Assembly: GCA_910575775.1 (NCBI GenBank)
Contig: CAJTEY010000024.1
Span: 1 to 64,000, forward strand
Origin: Lachnospiraceae bacterium
GTDB taxonomy: Bacteria; Bacillota; Clostridia; Lachnospirales; Lachnospiraceae
Length of the DNA stretch: 64,000 bases
Reading direction: 5' to 3'
Positions within the stretch are counted from its first letter, which is position 1, and each line of letters opens with the position of its first letter. Made by a program: the position numbers and the translations under genes. Of this stretch, positions 50,005-59,111 are shown piece after piece. The notes under the pieces are model-generated. The model saw nothing but the letters and a program-made list of their open reading frames with translations. It searched no databases and had not been told where the DNA came from.

Positions 50005-52031
50005 ATGTCATACTCCTCCTTCAAAGCAAATTTCTTCACCTGCGCCTGAAGTTCCTCGGCCTCCTTTGCCAGAAGGCCGCTGGACTGACTTGTTCCGCCC
50101 GCGTTCTGCAGATTCCTGTCCGCAATATCGGAAATGACAGCGATCCGCTCCTCCATGCTGGTCAGCGCGTTCTCCTGCCCCTGCACTGCCGCTACCAGCT
50201 GGTCTGAGATGGTGCTGATCTCGGTGGAAACGCCATAGATGGACCGCAGGGACTCCGCCGTGCTCGCATTCAGCTCCACGCCCGTCTGGATAACGGCTCT
50301 GGTGTTTGCCACAATTTCCACTGCGCTCTGGGCCGCCTTCGCACTTTTTCCTGCCAGATCTTTCACCTCTTCCGCCACAACGGCGAACCCTTTGCCTGCG
50401 CTTCCGGCATGGGCCGCCTCCACGGAAGCGTTCAGCGCCAGAATACTTGTCTGGAACGCAATATCGTCAATGGATTTGGCAATGGTTGTAATCTCCTGGG
50501 CATGTAAGCTGATATCATCCATCGCATTGGAAAGGGCCGACATCTGCGTATTCGCCTCCTGCACCTTTCTCGTAATTTCCACCGTCATCGTCCGTGTCTG
50601 ATTGCTGCTCTTTGTCACACCGGCAAGCTGCTCCTTGACATGAGTCACCTCATCAACCAGCGCTTCCGTCGCCTGATTCTGTTCCAGAGATGCCTCATGC
50701 AGCTGTCCCGACTGTCCGCTCAGCTCATCCGCCATATTGGCGAGGCGGGTCGCTGCCGCGCGAAATCCTGTTATGGTCTCGTTCATGGACCGCAGGATGT
50801 TGCCAAGACTGTTTCTGATCTGTGTAAAGTCTCCCTGATACTCCACCTGCGGCTCAATCTGCAAGTCACCGTCTGCAACTCCGCTGAGTACCTGACGGAT
50901 ATCTGATATGTACCTGTTAAGGCTCTCCACCGTGTCCGCCAGAGTCCTTGTCATAATCTCCAGCTCATCCCCGGAGCTTAAATTGATCACCTCCGTATGC
51001 AGATCCCCGTCTGCGAGGGAAATCATGCGATTTGTCACATTCTTCACCGGCCTTGAGATGGATCGGGCCATCTTCAGAATCAGCAGAATGGAGATCACCA
51101 GTACTACCAGGGTACATATCCCCGCCACTACCATCGCCTGGTCAATCAGATTATCGTAATCCTCCTTTGGCACCTGAATCACTAACGACCACTGTGTGCC
51201 GCGTACAGGAGAAAACGCCGCCAGCATCTGCTGCCCGTCCACGGTAAATTCTGTGGATCCCGTCTCTCCGGTGGTCACACTCTTGATTGCTTCCTCGCTG
51301 CCGCCGCTAAGCTCTAACAGCGTGACTCCGCTTTTCACTTTCTCCTGATCCGGGTGTCCCGTGACAATTCCCTCCCGGTTCACCATGTAAGCCATGCCGT
51401 TTTTGCCTATATTGATGCTGCTGAGCACATCGTTCAGCGCATCATATTTGTAGATGCCTACCAGATAGTAAACAGTCTCGCCCTCCGCTTTCACCGGCAT
51501 ACCGATGGTGATGCCAAGCTTATCCTGAAAAACAGTGCTTGTATACGTCGTCAGATTGTCCGTCTCCTGTAAGAGCGACAGAAAACCGGCATCCAGACTC
51601 TCAGCCGCACCGTCTATTCCCTGGACAAGACTGCCGTTCAGATCATACAGGGCAATCGTGTGAAACTCATAAACCTCGGCTGCCTCTGTCAAAACCGTTT
51701 TCCAGCCTTCCATCTCCGCGTCCGCCCCGGAGGTCCCTGTTTCCTCTCCCCCAAAGCCCACTATGTTCATTCTTGAATCCCCGGCAAGCACCATCATCCG
51801 ATCAGCCAGCATATGAATGTTGGCTTCCACTGTCTTAGCTGACTGCCTTGCCATAGGCTGCAGACTGTCCAGCAGAATACTGTTCGCCAGTGACTGCATG
51901 GAAAGTGCCATAATCACACAGCACACTGCCACCAATACCAAAATATTGAGTGTGGTGTTCCTCAATATTCTTCCATTGAGACTCCTCCTCACTTTGCGGC
52001 CAGAGCGGGAGTCTGACTTATTCGCTACCAT
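50001..52031 (-). CDS. methyl-accepting chemotaxis protein with dCache-type sensor
   Basis: The ATG at 52031 has AAAAAGGAGCGATGTAC upstream. The 676-aa product has two helices around a large outside sensor of about 280 residues ([18 protein letters not shown]…[41 protein letters not shown], a double-Cache-like layout), HAMP, and the signalling tip [44 protein letters not shown]. It ends at an ATGA overlap with the FMN-binding lipoprotein gene. A redox-related or small-molecule ligand is plausible, unproven. Confidence 0.95.
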   Translation of the reverse strand: MVANKSDSRSGRKVRRSLNGRILRNTTLNILVLVAVCCVIMALSMQSLANSILLDSLQPMARQSAKTVEANIHMLADRMMVLAGDSRMNIVGFGGEETGTSGADAEMEGWKTVLTEAAEVYEFHTIALYDLNGSLVQGIDGAAESLDAGFLSLLQETDNLTTYTSTVFQDKLGITIGMPVKAEGETVYYLVGIYKYDALNDVLSSINIGKNGMAYMVNREGIVTGHPDQEKVKSGVTLLELSGGSEEAIKSVTTGETGSTEFTVDGQQMLAAFSPVRGTQWSLVIQVPKEDYDNLIDQAMVVAGICTLVVLVISILLILKMARSISRPVKNVTNRMISLADGDLHTEVINLSSGDELEIMTRTLADTVESLNRYISDIRQVLSGVADGDLQIEPQVEYQGDFTQIRNSLGNILRSMNETITGFRAAATRLANMADELSGQSGQLHEASLEQNQATEALVDEVTHVKEQLAGVTKSSNQTRTMTVEITRKVQEANTQMSALSNAMDDISLHAQEITTIAKSIDDIAFQTSILALNASVEAAHAGSAGKGFAVVAEEVKDLAGKSAKAAQSAVEIVANTRAVIQTGVELNASTAESLRSIYGVSTEISTISDQLVAAVQGQENALTSMEERIAVISDIADRNLQNAGGTSQSSGLLAKEAEELQAQVKKFALKEEYDI

Positions 52032-52085
52032 GTACACATCGCTCCTTTTTCTCCATATTTCTTTGTTTCTACACATAGCAAAAGC

Positions 52086-52130
52086 CCACTTAATCCCCCG
52101 GGGGCTGCATCCGTTTCCCTGTGCCGGTGG
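52086..52130 (-). ncRNA. possible structured leader of the dCache chemoreceptor mRNA
   Basis: On the minus strand a promoter-like extended -10 (TGGTATGAT, 52149-52157) lies just upstream. The RNA would begin AAAGTCTATGG, then fold with CCAC/GTGG (52127-52130 with 52086-52089), CCGG/CCGG and GGG/CCC stems around a GGGAAACGGATGCAG loop. Some features recall c-di-GMP aptamers, but the diagnostic motifs of either class are not complete. Confidence 0.3.
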
Positions 52131-52231
52131 TCCATAGACTTTGATGATATCATACCACGAACACTTCATAAAGGGAAGCCTTTTCTGGTACTTTTGACAC
52201 AACAATAAATCTTCCCCTAAAAATGAAAGTG

Positions 52232-52240
52232 TGATATAAT
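52232..52240 (+). promoter_or_regulatory. extended -10 promoter for the small membrane protein/transporter operon
   Basis: TGATATAAT matches the TGnTATAAT extended -10; the -35 region is poor. The transcript would have a leader of about 85 nt. Confidence 0.45.
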
Positions 52241-52330
52241 ACCGTCGGTTTCAAGAAGTTCGGAAACACAATTTGTGGTAATGTGAATCAGCGAGCGAGA
52301 TCGCGTCAGGCATAAAAGAGTCATAAGATG

Positions 52331-52741
52331 ATGGATAAGTGGACACAGCAGATTAACAGAATAATCAGCATCGCATTAGTCATATCGCTTCTCTTCGCCG
52401 GAATGTATGTGGATATCGTTCCAGCCGAAGATCTGTTTGTGTATGACATGACCGGGAAAGCGGCCGCAAGTCTCGCCCCCGCCCAGTCAGATACCAATAA
52501 CGATGCCATATGTACAGCGGAGCTGCCCGCAGTTCAGAACGCAGATCTGCAGTCACGTACAAGCTATCAGCAGCAGTACCGGGAAACCAATGAGTTTCTC
52601 TATTTGCAATGCTTTGGATCCCGGTCTTTATCACATGGAAACTCTTGTATACACCATATAACAACCTATTTGTTCTATCGGACGCAGACAGAACTGCTCA
52701 CGGAATATATGTATCAGTCCGATGGAAAAAAGCGAATCTAA
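52331..52741 (+). CDS. small membrane-anchored hypothetical protein
   Basis: The 136-aa product starts MDKWTQQINRIISIALVISLLFAGMYVDIVP, a signal anchor, followed by a polar region with three Cys. The ribosome site is weak (AAAGAG). I do not recognise the family. It precedes the transporter gene by 64 nt and probably shares its transcript, so it may be an accessory to the transporter. Confidence 0.5.
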   Translation: MDKWTQQINRIISIALVISLLFAGMYVDIVPAEDLFVYDMTGKAAASLAPAQSDTNNDAICTAELPAVQNADLQSRTSYQQQYRETNEFLYLQCFGSRSLSHGNSCIHHITTYLFYRTQTELLTEYMYQSDGKKRI

Positions 52742-52805
52742 AGCTGTATCTGTGGAAAAGTGTAAAGTATCATTACAATAACAGTTTTAGAAAGAAGGTA
52801 AATAT

Positions 52806-54161
52806 ATGTTGACACAGGTTATTGCAGTAATTATTTTTATTGCAATGTTTCTTTTTATTGTGACCGAAATTGTGGAGAGGCACGTTGTTTCGCTTGTCTG
52901 CGCACTGTTGACGGTCATTTTCGTCTTTGGTCTGGGAATGCACAGTATGCAGGCGGTCATTGAAACGCTGAACATCAAAAGCATTTTTATGACAGAGTTC
53001 TGGTATCTGTCGGGTGAGACGTCGGGAAACAGTTCCGGCATCAACTGGGAGACCATCCTGTTTATTTTCGGCATGATGGTTATGGTGGAAGGCATGGCGC
53101 GCGTCGGCTTTTTCAGATGGCTCTGTATGCGGATTGCCAGACTCGTAAACTACCAGGTCATACCGCTGTTTGTCACTTTTATGATTTTATCAACCATACT
53201 GGCGATGTTTATCGACAGCATCACCGTGATTCTATTTTTGGCTGCTGTGACGATTGAACTTTCACAGCTTCTAAAATTCAATCCGGTCCCCATGATTTTA
53301 TCCGAAATTTTTTGTGCGAATCTGGGCGGCTCGGCTACCATGTGCGGAGATCCGCCCAATATCATTATCGGTACCTCACTCGGCTATTCCTTTACAGACT
53401 TTGTGACAAATACCGGCGCGATTGCCGGCATCTGCCTCATTGCAGTGCTTGCCTATTTTTATCTGATATTTCGTAAGGAACTTACGGCCGGTGGGGCAAA
53501 ACAAGTGGATTACAGCAGTCTGCCAGACCCGGAAACCACAATCACCGACAAAAAAGGCTTTGCGGTGAGCTGCGCAATCTTCGCCGCAGCGATTGTCCTG
53601 TTAGTAACCCATGCACAGACGGGCCTTACCGTCTCTACCATAGGAAGCCTTGTGGCCATTGCCACCCTGGTGACCTCCTGGAAATATGCGATACTGCTGT
53701 TAAAGAAGGTGGACTATAAAACGCTGCTGTTCTTTATCGGTCTGTTTGTCGTGATCGGCGGGCTGGAGCAGACAGGAATACTTGAAATCATGGCTGGGTT
53801 TATCGGCCGGATCAGCGGCGGAAACGTCATGGTCATGGTTGCTATCATCATATGGCTTTCAGCGGTTTCCAGCGCATTTGTGGATAATATCCCGTTCGCA
53901 ACAACGATGATACCGATCATTAAAAGTCTGTCGGCCGCCTACGGCGTCGATCTGTCCATGCTTGCCTGGACACTGGCAATGGGAACGGATATCGGCGGAA
54001 GCGCCACGCCCATAGGCGCATCGGCAAATGTGGTCGGCATTGCTACTGCGTCAAGGGAAGGCTATGTGATCAAGTGGGGACTCTACTGTAGAAAAATGAT
54101 GCCTGCAACTATAATAGTTGTGCTGATATCCATGCTTTTGATTTATTTCCGATATCTGTAA
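52806..54161 (+). CDS. ArsB/NhaD-type ion transporter (ion transporter superfamily)
   Basis: The 451-aa product has about eleven membrane helices with the superfamily's two helical hairpins: GGSATMCGDPPNIIIGTSLGYSF in the first half and DIGGSATPIGASANVVGIA in the second, both typical of ArsB/NhaD/CitM proteins. The ATG follows GAAGGTAAATAT. Members move Na+/H+, arsenite or dicarboxylates; no ars genes are near, so Na+/H+ exchange or organic anion transport is more likely. It is followed after 15 nt by a Cmk-like kinase gene. Confidence 0.85.
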   Translation: MLTQVIAVIIFIAMFLFIVTEIVERHVVSLVCALLTVIFVFGLGMHSMQAVIETLNIKSIFMTEFWYLSGETSGNSSGINWETILFIFGMMVMVEGMARVGFFRWLCMRIARLVNYQVIPLFVTFMILSTILAMFIDSITVILFLAAVTIELSQLLKFNPVPMILSEIFCANLGGSATMCGDPPNIIIGTSLGYSFTDFVTNTGAIAGICLIAVLAYFYLIFRKELTAGGAKQVDYSSLPDPETTITDKKGFAVSCAIFAAAIVLLVTHAQTGLTVSTIGSLVAIATLVTSWKYAILLLKKVDYKTLLFFIGLFVVIGGLEQTGILEIMAGFIGRISGGNVMVMVAIIIWLSAVSSAFVDNIPFATTMIPIIKSLSAAYGVDLSMLAWTLAMGTDIGGSATPIGASANVVGIATASREGYVIKWGLYCRKMMPATIIVVLISMLLIYFRYL

Positions 54162-54176
54162 AGGGAGGTGTAACGG

Positions 54177-54770
54177 ATGGAAAAGCAACTGATTATTTCC
54201 GTGGGAAGAGAATATGGAAGCGGCGGCCACGAAATTGCAGAGAGGCTGTCAAACCATTATGGCATTCAGCTTCTTGACCACAATCTTCTCGATGAGATTG
54301 CCGCAAAGAAAAATGTGAAAATGGATCATTTGAAAGAACTGGACGAGAAACATAAAAATCCGCTGTCCTCAAGGACAGTACGGGGCTACAGCAGTTCACC
54401 GGAGGAAAATCTTTTGTATCTGCAGTTTGACTATCTGCGGGAAAAGGCGGATTCCGGGGAGTCCTTTGTGATCGTGGGCCGTTGCAGCGAAACGATCCTG
54501 AAACAGTATGACAGCATGGTATCCATATTCATTCTCGCTGACCGCGACAAAAGAATCGAGCGAATCATGCGGCTGTATCATCTGACAGAAAGCGAGGCCG
54601 TCAAAAAGATTCGCGAGAAAGACACGAAGCGGAGACGTTACCATAACAGTTTCTGTGTCGGGAAATGGGGGGACTGCAGAAATTACGATGTCTCATTAAA
54701 CAGCAGCAAGCTGGGCATAGACGGGTCAGTAAAACTTCTGACAGACTATATTGACAGAAGAAGCCAATAG
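54177..54770 (+). CDS. cytidylate kinase-like protein
   Basis: The 197-aa product starts with a P-loop-like ISVGREYGSGGHEIAERLS, the Cmk2 type found in many Clostridia. NYDVSLNSSKLGIDGSVKLL is the conserved C-terminal block of this family, and VIVGRCSETIL/IFILADRDKRIERIM are core segments. Such proteins differ from true CMP kinase and often sit next to transporters. The RBS AAAGGGAGGTG is strong and close to the transporter stop, indicating one operon. The kinase substrate is unknown. Confidence 0.85.
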   Translation: MEKQLIISVGREYGSGGHEIAERLSNHYGIQLLDHNLLDEIAAKKNVKMDHLKELDEKHKNPLSSRTVRGYSSSPEENLLYLQFDYLREKADSGESFVIVGRCSETILKQYDSMVSIFILADRDKRIERIMRLYHLTESEAVKKIREKDTKRRRYHNSFCVGKWGDCRNYDVSLNSSKLGIDGSVKLLTDYIDRRSQ

Positions 54771-54780
54771 ATCATAGCCG

Positions 54781-54809
54781 ACAAGCTGCCGGAAATTCCG
54801 ACAGCTTGT
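54781..54809 (+). terminator. intrinsic terminator after the Cmk-like gene
   Basis: ACAAGCTG pairs with CAGCTTGT around a CGGAA/TTCCG inner stem; TTCTGTCTT follows. It also marks the convergent end of the stator operon. Confidence 0.75.
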
Positions 54810-54853
54810 TCTGTCTTAAGAGGCGGGAAGAGCGACGCTCTCTGGCACAATTC

Positions 54854-55771
54854 CTACTCTAAAATACCCGCCATCTTCTCTATCATTTCATCTTCCTTGA
54901 GTCGGAACTTAATCTCCACCCTTCTGGATGCCGGCATATCCACCTCTTCCGTAAAACTGCCGGAAGCATCCTTGTGGTAAACCGGAGTGCTCCACGATTT
55001 ACCATTGACGGTGAGAATCTTTTGAAGCTGCTCAATTTCCGTCTCACTGAGTCCGTTTCTTTTGTTCAGGCAGAAATCCGCCACAGCTTTGGCGCGCTCA
55101 TAGGACAATTCCATGTTGCTCTGGTAACCACCGTCCGTGTCCGTATGCCCTTCTATGATGATCTCCGCAATATAATCACGGAACTGATCCTGCAGCAGCA
55201 CATCCAGATACATCGGGATAATATTCTTTAACGTCTCTCTGCTGTCCGCAGTGAGGGAAGCGCTGTTGTAACGGAAAAGCACATCGGAGGAAAACGTGAT
55301 GGAACCGGTCTGGGCATCCACTTTCATTGTGGAATTGCTGAAAGCTGACTGCAGCGCCCCGATGATATCCGTGCGGATTCCGACAATATCCTGCAGCTCC
55401 TGCTTTGTCGTCGAAAGCTCATTTCTGGCGTCCTCGATCTCCAGATAAGCGTTGTCCAGTTCTTCCTGTGTCAGAGCCGCCTGTTCATAAGCCTGCTGCA
55501 GCTGCGCCAGCGAAGATTCGAGTTCCTCATTTGACCGCTCCAGCTCCGTCTTGGAAAGCTCCAGATCCTCGATCGTTGCATCCAGCTCACTCTGCGCCGT
55601 ATTAAGCTCCAGTCTGGTCTGTTCCAGATCATTCGTTTTCTGCCTGTATATGGCAAGCGTTATCGCTATCATCAATATGAAAATCAGCAGAAGCGCTGCC
55701 ATCATATCCGAGTACGACTGCCAATAACTGTGCTCCCGGAATGCCTCCCTGTTCCTCTGTCTACTTTTCAT
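54854..55771 (-). CDS. MotB/ZorB-like peptidoglycan-anchoring stator subunit
   Basis: The 305-aa product has one N-terminal membrane helix with the proton-carrying Asp22 in QSYSDMMAALLLIF, the key residue of MotB/ZorB. A coiled coil of about 90 residues (Leu/Glu-rich heptads) follows, then an OmpA-type domain (IIIEGHTDTDGGYQSNMELSYERAKAVADFC…ASRRVEIKF). The ATG lies inside the end of the MotA-like gene (11-nt overlap), so they are coupled. The long coiled coil is closer to ZorB and related stators than to flagellar MotB. Confidence 0.85.
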   Translation of the reverse strand: MKSRQRNREAFREHSYWQSYSDMMAALLLIFILMIAITLAIYRQKTNDLEQTRLELNTAQSELDATIEDLELSKTELERSNEELESSLAQLQQAYEQAALTQEELDNAYLEIEDARNELSTTKQELQDIVGIRTDIIGALQSAFSNSTMKVDAQTGSITFSSDVLFRYNSASLTADSRETLKNIIPMYLDVLLQDQFRDYIAEIIIEGHTDTDGGYQSNMELSYERAKAVADFCLNKRNGLSETEIEQLQKILTVNGKSWSTPVYHKDASGSFTEEVDMPASRRVEIKFRLKEDEMIEKMAGILE

Positions 55772-56918
55772 ACAAATTCCTCATCTGTTCAAATGTATAT
55801 ATCTGGCTGCTGATCTCATCACTCATATCACTGCATGTATCCGCCAGCATTTTCTTCTGCTCCGCAAGCTGCCCCGCAAATGTCTCCTGCCTTTCCATCA
55901 CATTCGCCAGAGCTGCCTGTACACTGCGGTTTACCTCCACCAGGGCGGTGACCGCCTCCACCATTTGCGCCGCATTGACCGCGCTGACAGCCTGCTCCTC
56001 TCCCGCATTCTTCAAGACATTTCCCAGTTTCTGGAAGTCCGTATCAAGGGCCGCCTGCATCTGTGTGGTAAATTTGTCCACGATACGTTCCACTCCCGCA
56101 GTCTGTTCCATGGCACCTCCCTTTAGCAGCTCCAGCATCTGCTTTAAGGTATTCGCGATTCCCGCCTGATATACAAGCATCGTCGCCGCGTTCTCGTCTT
56201 CTTTCACCCCGCCCGGCTGTGCCGTCTGGCGGAAAACACCCAGAAATTCACCCAGCGTCTCATAGGCATCTGACATGATGCCACGGTAAGCGATATTAAA
56301 CACCAGAGAGAACAGGATGCCGTACACCGAAGTGTGAAAAGCCACTTTCATGCCGGAAAGCAGGGAGCCCACATTGTCGGAAATGGTAAAAATATCATCC
56401 CCGCTGAATGCGCCAAGTCCCATGGAAAGCCCAAGAAATGTTCCCAGAATCCCAAGACCTGTAAGTGTCCCGGACACACCCGAATTAAAGTAGTTCATGC
56501 CTACCCTGTCCAGAAGCTCCTCATTGATGTATTCCCCCAGATCGCAGGAAGCATCGGTGCCCCGCCTAGCTCTTTTCAGCCGAAGACGGTACTTATTGAA
56601 TGCATCCTGCAATTCCTTTTCCTCAAATACCTTCGCATTGTCCTTGTAATTTTTCCAGAGGTTCTTTCCGTCCGCCTCCTTATATTCCTTCAGGAGGCGT
56701 AACATAACATCTTCCAGCTCGTATGTGACCCTGTTAAGTCTTCCGAAGCTGACCGAAGATATGACAAAAATAATTCCGATAATAATGAGGAATCCAATAT
56801 TGATGGCCAGATTGGTATAAGAACCCCATTCCCCCGTAAACACACCGTTCAGATACAAAACAAAAGCTACCACAATGGCATACAAAAAATACAGTACATA
56901 ATACAGCTTGCTTTTCAT
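55761..56918 (-). CDS. MotA/TolQ/ZorA-like ion-channel subunit
   Basis: The 385-aa product has two N-terminal helices (YYVLYFLYAIVVAFVLYL; AINIGFLIIIGIIFVISSV), then a cytoplasmic loop and the paired helices of the MotA/ExbB core (GVSGTLTGLGILGTFLGLSMGLGAF; LLSGMKVAFHTSVYGILFSLVFNIAY). A C-terminal cytoplasmic tail of about 130 residues is predicted helical (TTQMQAALDTDFQKLGNVLKNAGEEQAVSAVNAAQMVEAV…), as in ZorA. With the OmpA-domain partner it forms a proton-driven stator. Classical mot genes have no such tail. The ATG has GGGAGTACGG upstream. Confidence 0.85.
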   Translation of the reverse strand: MKSKLYYVLYFLYAIVVAFVLYLNGVFTGEWGSYTNLAINIGFLIIIGIIFVISSVSFGRLNRVTYELEDVMLRLLKEYKEADGKNLWKNYKDNAKVFEEKELQDAFNKYRLRLKRARRGTDASCDLGEYINEELLDRVGMNYFNSGVSGTLTGLGILGTFLGLSMGLGAFSGDDIFTISDNVGSLLSGMKVAFHTSVYGILFSLVFNIAYRGIMSDAYETLGEFLGVFRQTAQPGGVKEDENAATMLVYQAGIANTLKQMLELLKGGAMEQTAGVERIVDKFTTQMQAALDTDFQKLGNVLKNAGEEQAVSAVNAAQMVEAVTALVEVNRSVQAALANVMERQETFAGQLAEQKKMLADTCSDMSDEISSQIYTFEQMRNLYEK

Positions 56919-57235
56919 CCGTACTCCCGTCCTCTTTCTTAAGTTGATACAGTTAGTATGACAGTTATCCCAAAATTGATTCCTGCCGTTTATGACTTAA
57001 AGCTATCACATTTTGATCCGAAGTGCAACAAATCTAAAGAGAATATCATAGTAATATTCGTTTTCAATGAACGGAAATCTCTGTTGCTGGTGTGCGGGCG
57101 GTGATCCAGCAGGTCAGCACTGCTTCCGAAAGAAATCCTTTAAAGCAGGAACCAATGCTTTGGAATCGGCAAGACTCTTATCTTCATCCGGGAACCGGAT
57201 TTTTTTGCAACGATGATGTCAGGATGGGCATCAAG
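56919..57235. other. intergenic region, start of decayed AT-rich island
   Basis: No intact gene is seen. The region upstream of the stator genes probably carries their promoter (on the minus strand, around 56940-56980), with no strong consensus. From about 57.1 kb base composition turns AT-rich and reading frames become broken. Confidence 0.4.
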
Positions 57236-57493
57236 AAAGTCCTTAAGCCTTTGTCTAAACCACGGTTTTTCCGTAATATGAAAGATGCGGTTGACCTGTA
57301 TAACACTATGACAGTAAAAATCCTGGTTGAAACAAAACAAGGTGTACATACACTGCCTGCATCTTCCGTCATAGCAGTGGAAGCACAGGGCAGAAAAGTA
57401 ACGGTACATACCACTCTGTGTGATTTTGAATCCATTCACAATATACAGTACTGGCTGGAACTTCTCCCTAAAAACCGTTTCTTCCAGACACAC
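57236..57493 (+). pseudogene. remnant of a LytTR-type response regulator
   Basis: The frame reads VLKPLSKPRFFRNMKDAVDLYN (end of a receiver domain, with the Lys-Pro turn), then a LytTR DNA-binding domain: ILVETKQGVHTLPASSVIAVEAQGRKVTVHTTLCDFESIHNIQYW…LPKNRFFQTH. It stops matching after FFQTH. The start and the phosphorylation half are missing. In the next 110 nt another frame reads like a membrane helix of a sensor kinase (LCGLYFILFCVSLSESIWINII), as if an adjacent kinase gene were fused by deletion. Confidence 0.6.
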
Positions 57494-57699
57494 CCCACGG
57501 AGAAAACTTGCCGTGCTATGCGGTTTATATTTTATCCTGTTTTGCGTGTCACTGTCCGAATCGATATGGATCAATATCATTTTATATTTTTTGCAGTTAC
57601 TTATATACTGATGCACCTGATGAAAAAAACATGGAATTTACAAATTGCGTTTTTGCAATTTTTCTGTATAATGGAAGTGCGTGGAGGAGGTACGTGTCT

Positions 57700-57869
57700 A
57701 TGGCGTTACCCGGAACACCCGGACAGCAGCAAAGCAGGATTTACAGCTTTTGAACGCCCAAAAGATAGGGAACCGCGAAGCGGAGATTGCGAAAATCAAT
57801 AGTGTGTTCCTTGCTATCCTGCGGGATATTAAGAAAGTCACGGAAAACGGGGAACAGCCAGGAAAATAA
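57700..57869 (+). pseudogene. frameshifted small gene, mobile-element type
   Basis: GGAGGAGGT precedes ATG 57700. The first frame reads MALPGTPGQQQSRIYSF and stops at 57753; the adjacent frame continues NAQKIGNREAEIAKINSVFLAILRDIKKVTENGEQPGK. One missing base joins them into one protein of about 57 aa. Confidence 0.5.
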
Positions 57870-57887
57870 AATTCAAAGGAGATACCT

Positions 57888-58517
57888 ATGGCGACAAAAA
57901 TTTTTGTTCACGGCTCAGGACACAAGGCAACAAGTTGGAAAAAAACAATTTCATACATAACAAACAACGAAGATATTGTATGTCCAAGTCTATCCTGCAT
58001 CCTTGAAGGAAAAGAGGCAAGTTATGAAAATCTATATTCTTCATTTGTAAAATATTGCAACGAAATTGATGGACAAATTCATTTATGCGGCCTTTCGTTA
58101 GGTGGTATTTTGGCTTTGAATTTTGCTTTGGATTTCCCGCAGAAAGCGAAAACATTAGTTTTAATCGGAACGCCATATAAAGTCCCGAAAGTCGCATTTA
58201 GTTTTCAAAATATGATCTTCAGATTTTTACCAAAATCTATTTTTGAAACTATGGCATTTGATAAAAAGGACACTTTTGCTTTAGGAAACACCATGAAAAA
58301 TTTAGATTTCAGTGATAAGGTGAAAAATATTAAGTGTCCCACTCTAATCCTTTGCGGGAAGAAAGACAGTGCAAACATAAAGTCAGCGCATTTTTTGTCA
58401 CAAAACATTAAAGGTGCAAAATTAAAAATTATTGAGGGAACAGGCCATGTTGTAAATGAAGAAAATCCGAAAATGTTAGCAAATATATTAACAGAATATT
58501 ATTCAATGAATGCTTGA
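57888..58517 (+). CDS. alpha/beta hydrolase, AT-rich
   Basis: The 209-aa product has an alpha/beta hydrolase fold: KIFVHGSGHKATSW, nucleophile Ser in GLSLGG, acid Asp in LCGKKDSANIK and His in GTGHVVNEENP. The ATG follows AAAGGAGATACCT. Codon use is AT-rich compared with the rest of the window, fitting acquired DNA. The substrate is unknown; it is the only intact protein-coding gene I see between 57.0 and 62.2 kb. Confidence 0.85.
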   Translation: MATKIFVHGSGHKATSWKKTISYITNNEDIVCPSLSCILEGKEASYENLYSSFVKYCNEIDGQIHLCGLSLGGILALNFALDFPQKAKTLVLIGTPYKVPKVAFSFQNMIFRFLPKSIFETMAFDKKDTFALGNTMKNLDFSDKVKNIKCPTLILCGKKDSANIKSAHFLSQNIKGAKLKIIEGTGHVVNEENPKMLANILTEYYSMNA

Positions 58518-59111
58518 AATCGTTATCGTTTATGAAAAAAATTATTAGTAGGGAACGCTCTTTATAGCATTGCTCTGTGGCGTAAATGTTCCATGTAGGC
58601 TGCATGGATTTACGATTGACAAAAAACTTCAAAAGGGTTGGTATACCTTTCACGATTACAAAATATAAATTCTACCTGTATAGGGGCTTTTTGCGGATAT
58701 GGCGTAGCTGTGAAAGATTTCCGCAAGCCTATAATTGATTTTGAACGAAACAATACTTATATCCAAAGCGAAGGAATAAATCAAGATTTTTGAATTTAAG
58801 ATTGTCCCGACAACCTGCTTAAAGAACATCATCAAGAAATGTCAGCACTTAAAGCCTTTCTATATTAATAGTAAAGCCCTGTTTTCCTACCGCTTCAAAT
58901 GCCTTGCCATCCCTCCTCTCCCCATACTTTCCGATATATCTGGTCACAGGTAAGAACACACCCCTTATTTGGCAAGAACAGGCAGAGAAGATCATATTCT
59001 TTTACTGTCAGATTAATCTCCAGCTTATCACAATATACCTTTCGGTGAGCCGGATTAACCACCTCCTCCATTCAGAACATACCAAAGCATAATTACTTTT
59101 TATAATCCTGT
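58518..59111. other. gene-free AT-rich stretch
   Basis: No intact gene. The minus strand carries a broken winged helix (58895-59070). The rest has scattered short frames on both strands without recognisable similarity. Confidence 0.6.
58895..59070 (-). pseudogene. remnant of an OmpR-type response-regulator winged helix
   Basis: On the minus strand: VVNPAHRKVYCDKLEINLTVKEYDLLCLFLPNKGCVLTCDQIYRKVWGEEG, the characteristic OmpR DNA-binding domain, ending at a stop (58895) where the recognition helix should continue. The receiver domain is absent upstream. Confidence 0.65.

Noticed and set aside
52086..52130. Cyclic di-GMP riboswitch
   Set aside because: Class I would need a GNRA-capped hairpin and its docking receptor; class II needs its pseudoknot segments. 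Only short resemblances (CACAGGG, GGAAAC) are seen.
54854..56918. Complete Zorya anti-phage system
   Set aside because: Only ZorA- and ZorB-like proteins are present. No ZorC, ZorD (helicase/nuclease) or ZorE gene lies within the flanking 3 kb on either side.
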